Shown piece by piece: positions 14,423 through 18,094 of a DNA stretch of 18,094 nt; the first letter of the stretch is position 1, and each line of letters starts with the position of its first letter. The notes beneath the pieces are model-generated. The model was not told the DNA's origin. It ran no database searches and saw only the letters and a list, made by a program, of their open reading frames with translations. The stretch covers positions 1-18,094 of the forward strand of contig JAJZYI010000028.1 in assembly GCA_021798135.1 (NCBI GenBank), in the 5' to 3' direction. A program made the translations under genes and the position numbers. This DNA is from Actinomycetes bacterium (GTDB taxonomy: Bacteria; Actinomycetota; Acidimicrobiia; Acidimicrobiales; UBA8190).

Positions 14423-15259
14423 ATGACGCAACTACGTGGCCTCGAGGGCAAGGTGGTCCTGATCACCGGCGCGGGCCGTGGCCAGGGCGCCAACCACGCC
14501 CGCGGGTTCGCCGACGCGGGATGCGACGTCGTCGCCCTCGACATCTGCAAGGACATCCCCGAGCTGTACGACTGTGCGACCGGCGCGGACCTCGCCCTCA
14601 CCGTCGAGCAGGTGGAGGAGCGCGGCCGGCGCGGGCTGGGGATCGAGTGCGACGTCCGCGACGAGGACGCCGTGGAGGATGCGGTCGAACAGGCGATCGG
14701 GGCGTTCGGCAGGATCGACGTCCTCGTCAACAACGCCGGCATGGCGGCGCTCGACAGCATCCAGGACATGCGGCGCACCGTGCTCGACGCCGTGATCGAC
14801 ACGAACCTGAAGGGGCCCATGCTGGTGGCCAAGCACGTGGTGCCGGGGATGATGGCGCGGCGTGCGGGCAACATCGTCAACATCTCGTCGGCGGTGACGG
14901 GGAACGGCAATTCGATGCTCTCGCACTACGTGGCGTCGAAGTACGGCGTGATCGGCCTCACCAAGGCGTGGGCGACCGAGCTCGCCGAGCTCGGCATCAA
15001 CGTCAACGCCATCGCGCCGGCGACCATCGAGCCCGGCGAGGGGCACGGCTCGGGGATGGTCCGCGGCCTGGCGGCGTCGCTCGGCATGGAGCCGATGGAG
15101 GCGTACCGGATGTGGAACGAGGTGGGCAACCTGCCGGGGGAGAAGTGGGCGGCGCAGATGCAGGACATCACCGACGCCTGCCTGTTCCTGGCGTCGGACA
15201 ACGCCAGGCTCGTCACCGGCCACGTGCTGTACGTGGACGGTGGCCAGGCGACCAAGTAG
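14423..15259 (+). CDS. Mycofactocin-coupled-type SDR oxidoreductase
   Basis: A 278-residue short-chain dehydrogenase. Motifs are TGAGRGQG (15-22), NNAG (103-106), S156, and Y169xxxK173 as the catalytic triad core. Between the second strand (ALDIC, 38-42) and helix (LTVEQVEERGRRG) there is the extra segment KDIPELYDCATGADLA. This insertion and the RGQG-N-HA helix are marks of the mycofactocin-coupled SDR subfamily (TIGR03971), whose bound nicotinamide does not exchange freely. It would oxidise a secondary alcohol. It lies 61 bases downstream of the hydroxylase FAD subunit, is probably in the same transcript, and may act on the hydroxylated product. The subfamily assignment is by recognised motifs; partner cofactor use is inferred. 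Confidence 0.88.
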   Translation: MTQLRGLEGKVVLITGAGRGQGANHARGFADAGCDVVALDICKDIPELYDCATGADLALTVEQVEERGRRGLGIECDVRDEDAVEDAVEQAIGAFGRIDVLVNNAGMAALDSIQDMRRTVLDAVIDTNLKGPMLVAKHVVPGMMARRAGNIVNISSAVTGNGNSMLSHYVASKYGVIGLTKAWATELAELGINVNAIAPATIEPGEGHGSGMVRGLAASLGMEPMEAYRMWNEVGNLPGEKWAAQMQDITDACLFLASDNARLVTGHVLYVDGGQATK

Positions 15260-15303
15260 GTCGTCGACGCTCGCCCGGCTCGCCGCCCGCGCTCCCTCCC
15301 GTG

Positions 15304-15326
15304 GCGCCCGCGGCGGGCCGCGGCGC
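15304..15326 (+). terminator. Hairpin after the SDR gene
   Basis: GCGCC-(C)-GCGG at 15304-15313 pairs with CCGCGGCGC at 15318-15326: nine base pairs, one bulge, CGGG loop, 45 bases after the stop. It is a likely first terminator of the rightward operon, directly in front of the larger hairpin at 15331. Confidence 0.45.
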
Positions 15327-15330
15327 TCGC

Positions 15331-15382
15331 GCCTGACCGGGCGGTGGTGAGCCCTGCCGGGGCCCACCACCGCCCGTCAGGC
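15331..15382. terminator. Bidirectional terminator between convergent operons
   Basis: GCCTGAC (15331-15337) pairs with GTCAGGC (15376-15382), GGGCGGTGGTG (15339-15349) with CACCACCGCCC (15365-15375), and GCCC (15351-15354) with GGGC (15360-15363). That is 22 base pairs with one bulged C, one A-C mismatch and a 5-base loop. The stop codon of the leftward MocA-like gene (15379-15377) lies inside the right arm, so one element would serve both the SDR transcript and the minus-strand transcript. No T-tract on either strand. Confidence 0.75.
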
Positions 15383-15994
15383 GGGCCCGGCCAGGTCCTC
15401 GGGGCGGTCGACGTCGAGGGGGTCGCCGGGACAGGCGACCTCGCCGACCATGTCGGGCAGCCGCGCCATGAGGACGCGGGCGCCGGCGTCGCCCTCCGTG
15501 GGGAGCAGCGGCCAGACCTCCCTCGCCAGGCGCACCGGCGGCCGCCTGCGCCCCCCGAACGTGGCGATCGCCACGGGGCTGTCGGCGGCGGCGACCGCCG
15601 CCCACGCCTCGGGCGGGACGAGCGGCTGGTCGCCCAGGCCCACGACGAGGACGTCGAGCTGCTCGGCCCGTGCCCAGCCCAGCGCAGCCTGCAGCGACGT
15701 CGCCTGGCCGTCGGCCCAGCGGGGGTTGGCCACCACGGCGACCCGGCCCGGCAGGACGGGGGTGAGGTCGACGGCGCCGGTGACGACGGCGACCTCGCCG
15801 ATGGCGGCGGCCTGCGCGTGGGCGACGGCCCACGCCACGAGCGGGCGGCCGCGGAAGTCGGCGAGCAGCTTGTGGGTCCCCGCGCCGAAGCGGCTGCCGG
15901 CTCCGGCCGCGAGGACAGCGGCGCCCGTGCGCGGCAGCCCTGCCGCTGCCGCGCCGCGCCGACCGGCGCGACGGCTCGGGCCAGGGTCGGTCAC
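15377..15994 (-). CDS. MocA-like molybdenum cofactor nucleotidyltransferase
   Basis: A 205-residue NTP-transferase of the MobA/MocA family. It has the nucleotide-binding loop LAAGAGSRFG (28-37) with K42, GDQP with D122, NPRWADGQATSLQAAL (90-105) and GDAGAR (168-173). LAAG rather than LAGG and the GDxGAR block are features of MocA, which makes molybdopterin cytosine dinucleotide, the cofactor form used by CoxL/xanthine-dehydrogenase-type bacterial hydroxylases. It therefore likely supplies the enzyme encoded at 10716-14361. GTG 15994 is the only usual start codon in frame after the upstream gene; it has no clear Shine-Dalgarno sequence. It follows the 3-hydroxyacyl-CoA dehydrogenase by 29 bases, so they are probably cotranscribed. 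CTP use is inference. Confidence 0.82.
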   Translation of the reverse strand: MTDPGPSRRAGRRGAAAAGLPRTGAAVLAAGAGSRFGAGTHKLLADFRGRPLVAWAVAHAQAAAIGEVAVVTGAVDLTPVLPGRVAVVANPRWADGQATSLQAALGWARAEQLDVLVVGLGDQPLVPPEAWAAVAAADSPVAIATFGGRRRPPVRLAREVWPLLPTEGDAGARVLMARLPDMVGEVACPGDPLDVDRPEDLAGPA

Positions 15995-16023
15995 GGCGAG
16001 GGCGGCGCGGCGTGCAGCTGCCG

Positions 16024-16896
16024 CTACTTGTACGAGTAGAACCCCTGCTCCGCCTTGCGGCCGAGCAGGCCGGCGTCGACCATGCGACAGAGCAGCGGCG
16101 GGGCCGCGTACAGGGGCTCCTTGAACTCGTCGTACAGCGACTCGGCCACCGCCTGGGTGGTGTCGAGCCCGATGAGGTCGGCGAGGCGCAGCGGTCCCAT
16201 GGGGTGGGCGCAGCCCTCCACCATGCCGGTGTCGATGTCCTCGGCGGTGGCGAAGCCCGACTCGAGCATGCGGATGGCGGACAGGATGTAGGGGATCAGC
16301 AGGGCGTTGACGACGAAGCCGGCGCGGTCGGGCGAGGCGATCACCCGCTTGCCGAGGCGGTCGGTCGCGAACGTCCGGGCCTGCTCGGCCGTCTCGGGGC
16401 TGGTCAGCAGCGAGGTGATGATCTCGACCAGCCGCAGGACGGGCACCGGGTTGAAGAAGTGCAGGCCCACCACCTGTTCGGGCCTGGAGGTGGCCATGGC
16501 GAGCTTCATGATGGGGATCGACGAGGTGTTCGAGGCGAGCACGGCGTCGTGGTCGGCGACGATCTTGTCGAGGCGGCGGAACACGTCGGTCTTCACCGCC
16601 TCGTCCTCGACCACGGCCTCCACCACGATCTGCCGGTCGGCCAGCGCGTCGAGGTCGGTGGTGAAGTGCAGGCGCGCCAGCGCCTCCTCGCGGCGGGCGC
16701 CCTCCAGCTTGCCGGCGGTGACCGCCCTCGCGAGCGACTGCTCGACGCGCCGCTGCCCGACGGCCAAAGCCGGCTCGTCGGCCTCGCACACCACCACCTC
16801 CAGGCCGGCCCGGGCCATCACCTCGGCGATGCCGCTGCCCATCAGCCCGCAGCCGACCACGCCGGCTCGGTCGAAGGTCCTGCTGCTCGGGCTCAT
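16024..16896 (-). CDS. 3-hydroxyacyl-CoA dehydrogenase (3-hydroxybutyryl-CoA dehydrogenase type)
   Basis: A 290-residue single-function NAD(P)-dependent dehydrogenase, the normal length for FadB2/PaaH/Hbd proteins. N-terminal Rossmann motif GCGLMGSG (15-22) with acidic E38 at the end of the second strand; the catalytic set S122 (SNTSS), H146 (HFFNP), E158 (VEII) and N197 (GFVVN) is intact; the C-terminal domain ends in QGFYSYK. It oxidises a 3-hydroxyacyl-CoA to the 3-ketoacyl-CoA in the cytoplasm. AGGAGG lies only 4 bases before ATG 16896. Upstream is an unusually long leader that starts at a TATAAT promoter facing the MarR gene. No thiolase, hydratase or CoA ligase is in the window, so the rest of the route must lie elsewhere. 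Confidence 0.95.
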   Translation of the reverse strand: MSPSSRTFDRAGVVGCGLMGSGIAEVMARAGLEVVVCEADEPALAVGQRRVEQSLARAVTAGKLEGARREEALARLHFTTDLDALADRQIVVEAVVEDEAVKTDVFRRLDKIVADHDAVLASNTSSIPIMKLAMATSRPEQVVGLHFFNPVPVLRLVEIITSLLTSPETAEQARTFATDRLGKRVIASPDRAGFVVNALLIPYILSAIRMLESGFATAEDIDTGMVEGCAHPMGPLRLADLIGLDTTQAVAESLYDEFKEPLYAAPPLLCRMVDAGLLGRKAEQGFYSYK

Positions 16897-17357
16897 GTTG
16901 CCTCCTGCTGTGGTGGCCGGCCGCCACGGCGTGACGTCCGGGTCGGTGATGGGTGGGCTCCGGCTGGTGCGGCGGCCCCTGGTCGGTGCGGCGGCCCCTG
17001 GTAGGTGTGGCGGTACCTCGTCCGAGTGGCGGTCCCGACCAGTGTGGCGCGTCGTCCCGGCGGGTGCGGGGCCTTGCGTCCAGACCGGTCCGGGGCGTCG
17101 TGCTGGTGCATCCGACAGGCTGTTCCTGGTAGGTCGTTCGCCCGGCGCCGGGCGGTGGGCTCGGCTGCCGTGCCGCAGGTCGCCGCGTCGGGCGACCGGG
17201 TGCGTCCCGGCCGGCCCCTGCGCCCTGCGAGGCGGCAGGCGTCCGCGCCTCGCCGGCCCGACGAGCGGGCCGGCGAGGCACGGAGCGGGGGAGGGCCTCG
17301 GCGGGGAGACCTAGCCCTCCGGGGCCACGCCACTGTGGGGGGAGGAGGCGGGCCCAT
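16897..17357 (-). other. Long structured leader of the 3-hydroxyacyl-CoA dehydrogenase transcript
   Basis: If transcription starts at the promoter at 17364-17392, about 460 nt precede the dehydrogenase start. The stretch holds a degenerate 19-bp tandem repeat (16966-17060), a perfect 16-base palindrome (17139-17154) and a perfect 14-bp hairpin with a 5-base loop (17247-17260 with 17266-17279). An open frame of 154 codons runs from ATG 17357, exactly where the transcript should begin, to TGA 16893, overlapping the dehydrogenase ATG. About a quarter of its codons end in A or T by my count, unlike the neighbouring genes, and its product would be Pro/Arg/Gly-rich with no recognisable domain. I do not call it a gene. 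I see no known riboswitch consensus. Confidence 0.45.
16966..17060. repeat. Degenerate 19-bp tandem repeat
   Basis: Successive 19-base units begin at 16966, 16985, 17004, 17023 and about 17041. The first two differ only in the last base (GGTGCGGCGGCCCCTGGTC and ...GTA), the third reads GGTGTGGCGGTACCTCGTC, and later units decay to about 11 of 19 matches. A weaker unit precedes at 16947. The period is not a multiple of three, which argues against a protein-level repeat. Confidence 0.7.
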
Positions 17358-17363
17358 GGACAC

Positions 17364-17392
17364 ATTATAGGAGCCCCGACTATCGGACAACT
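17364..17392 (-). promoter_or_regulatory. Minus-strand promoter for the dehydrogenase/MocA-like operon
   Basis: On the minus strand a perfect TATAAT (17369-17364) is preceded by a TTGT-containing -35 region (GTTGTC with 16 or AGTTGT with 17 spacer bases, about 17392-17386). The predicted start is near 17357. The -35 region overlaps the candidate operator at 17380-17394. Confidence 0.65.
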
Positions 17393-17394
17393 AG
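17380..17394. promoter_or_regulatory. Candidate operator between divergent promoters
   Basis: CTA-N9-TAG dyad (17380-17394) containing GACAACTA (17386-17393), the same eight bases found in the bicupin promoter at 1299-1306. A second dyad, ATAG-N9-CTAT (17367-17383), overlaps it and the minus-strand -10 box. The position, covering one promoter and lying just upstream of the other, is where an autoregulating MarR protein commonly binds. Binding itself is inference. Confidence 0.4.
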
Positions 17395-17418
17395 CCAATG
17401 GCGGGTCGGCGGCTGCGT

Positions 17419-17424
17419 TACCAT
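17419..17424 (+). promoter_or_regulatory. -10 box for a leaderless MarR transcript
   Basis: TACCAT lies exactly 6 bases before GTG 17431, the spacing typical of actinobacterial leaderless transcripts in which transcription starts on the initiation codon. No Shine-Dalgarno sequence precedes this GTG. The -35 region is weak. Confidence 0.55.
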
Positions 17425-17430
17425 CTCGCC

Positions 17431-17937
17431 GTGGCGCGACCCCTGGGGTTCGACCCGATCGCCGAGGCCCGCCGGCAGTGGTCACGACGGTGGCCCGAGG
17501 CCGCAGCGGCGATGGCGGCGGCGACGTCGGTGATGCGGGCGCAGCAGATCGTGCTGGGCGCCGTGGACGCCGCCCTGCGCCCCTTCGGCCTGACCTTCGC
17601 CCGCTACGAGGCGCTGGTCCTGCTGTCGTTCACCCGGAGCGGCGAACTCCCGCTCGGCAAGATGGGTCCCCGGCTCATGATCCACCCCACCAGCGTCACG
17701 AACGTGGTGGACCGCCTGGAGCAGGACCGCCTGGTCGAGCGCGTGCCGCACCCGACCGACCGCCGCACCACGCTGGCCAGGATCACCCCGGCCGGCCGCG
17801 CCCTCGCCGTGCAGGCGACCGAGGCCGTGAACGAGGCGCGCTTCGGCATGGGCTCCCTCCTGGCCGACGACCTCGACCTCCTGGTGCGCCTGGTCGAGAC
17901 CCTGCGGGTGGCCGCGGGGGACTTCGAAGCCGACTGA
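17431..17937 (+). CDS. MarR-family transcriptional regulator
   Basis: A 168-residue winged helix-turn-helix protein. It starts with the actinobacterial MarR opening PLGFDPIAEARRQW. The recognition region is GKMGPRLMIHPTSVTNVVDRLEQDRLVERVPHPTDRRTTLARITPAG (about 76-122), with the wing residues D110 and R111/R112 intact. Start GTG 17431 is preferred over ATG 17398 because it carries a leaderless -10 box and gives the family-typical N-terminus; the longer form adds an atypical 11 residues. It is divergent from the 3-hydroxyacyl-CoA dehydrogenase operon and probably represses it and itself through the shared intergenic operator, with a pathway metabolite or acyl-CoA as ligand. Ligand and targets are inference. 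Confidence 0.92.
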   Translation: MARPLGFDPIAEARRQWSRRWPEAAAAMAAATSVMRAQQIVLGAVDAALRPFGLTFARYEALVLLSFTRSGELPLGKMGPRLMIHPTSVTNVVDRLEQDRLVERVPHPTDRRTTLARITPAGRALAVQATEAVNEARFGMGSLLADDLDLLVRLVETLRVAAGDFEAD

Positions 17938-17963
17938 GCGGCGGGTGCCGGCGGCTGTCGCTG

Positions 17964-17983
17964 GTCCCGGTCGTCGCCGGGAC
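17964..17983 (+). terminator. Hairpin after the MarR gene
   Basis: GTCCCGG pairs with CCGGGAC around a 6-base loop, 26 bases after the stop. A second small hairpin, GGCGGGC with GCCCGCC, follows at 17991-18006. No T-tract. From 17938 to the window end I see no gene. Confidence 0.4.
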
Positions 17984-18094
17984 GCCGCAAGGCGGGCGTG
18001 CCCGCCGGCGGGTCCGTGCGTGCCGCCTCGCCACGGCCACCCGGCGGCGGTGCCGGGCCCGGTGGGCGCCCGGGGGCGGCCGTCGGTGGTGACG

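Noticed and set aside
16966..17060. CRISPR array suggested by regular repeats
   Set aside because: The units are directly abutting 19-mers without spacers, and no cas gene is present.
17398..17430. Upstream ATG 17398 as the MarR start
   Set aside because: No Shine-Dalgarno sequence, an atypical Arg-rich extension, and the better-placed -10 box for GTG 17431 lies inside this extension. It remains possible.
15377..17485. The MocA-like frame stays open far upstream, to 17485, through the dehydrogenase and its leader
   Set aside because: The MocA-like domain begins right after GTG 15994. The upstream part lies over the 3-hydroxyacyl-CoA dehydrogenase in another frame and over the divergent promoters.

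Overview
The window is very GC-rich, and codons in the real genes end almost always in G or C. It uses GTG and TTG starts beside ATG, has ATGA/GTGA/TTGA gene overlaps, and carries -10 boxes placed six bases before a start codon (leaderless transcripts). Together with enzyme families tied to mycofactocin, this points to an actinobacterium (Actinomycetota). The style resembles Acidimicrobiia or a related soil/water lineage, but that is inference and no marker gene is present.

Layout. Bases 1-15259 read rightward: the 3' part of an FAD-dependent dehydrogenase (1-1266); a two-domain cupin made by tandem duplication (1434-2201); a zinc alcohol/polyol dehydrogenase (2241-3302) overlapping a VOC/glyoxalase-fold protein (3299-3784); a ribose-type ABC importer with lipoprotein (4021-5241), double ATPase (5329-6894) and permease (6891-8021); an amidohydrolase_2 enzyme (8097-9347); an NDMA-dependent-type alcohol dehydrogenase (9454-10569); a three-subunit molybdenum hydroxylase in the order large, 2Fe-2S, FAD subunit (10716-14361); and a mycofactocin-coupled-type SDR (14423-15259). 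Two genes read leftward: a 3-hydroxyacyl-CoA dehydrogenase (16024-16896) followed by a MocA-like molybdenum-cofactor nucleotidyltransferase (15377-15994). A MarR-type regulator (17431-17937) diverges from them.

How it fits together. The set looks like an uptake-and-oxidation cluster for a small organic compound. The importer brings it in, the molybdenum hydroxylase and the FAD enzyme oxidise C-H or C-C bonds, three alcohol dehydrogenases handle alcohol/carbonyl steps (two of them of types linked to mycofactocin), the amidohydrolase could decarboxylate or hydrolyse, and the 3-hydroxyacyl-CoA dehydrogenase leads to beta-oxidation-like steps. The MocA-like protein would supply cytosine dinucleotide cofactor to the hydroxylase. 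The substrate cannot be read from the sequence.

The most unusual non-coding structure is the stretch of about 530 bases between the divergent genes at the right end. It holds back-to-back promoters with a shared candidate operator, a roughly 460-nt transcribed leader on the minus strand with a degenerate 19-bp tandem repeat and a perfect 14-bp hairpin. The gaps at 5242-5328, 10570-10715 and 15260-15382 also hold long, perfect or near-perfect hairpins. I saw no tRNA, rRNA, CRISPR array, insertion sequence or phage gene.
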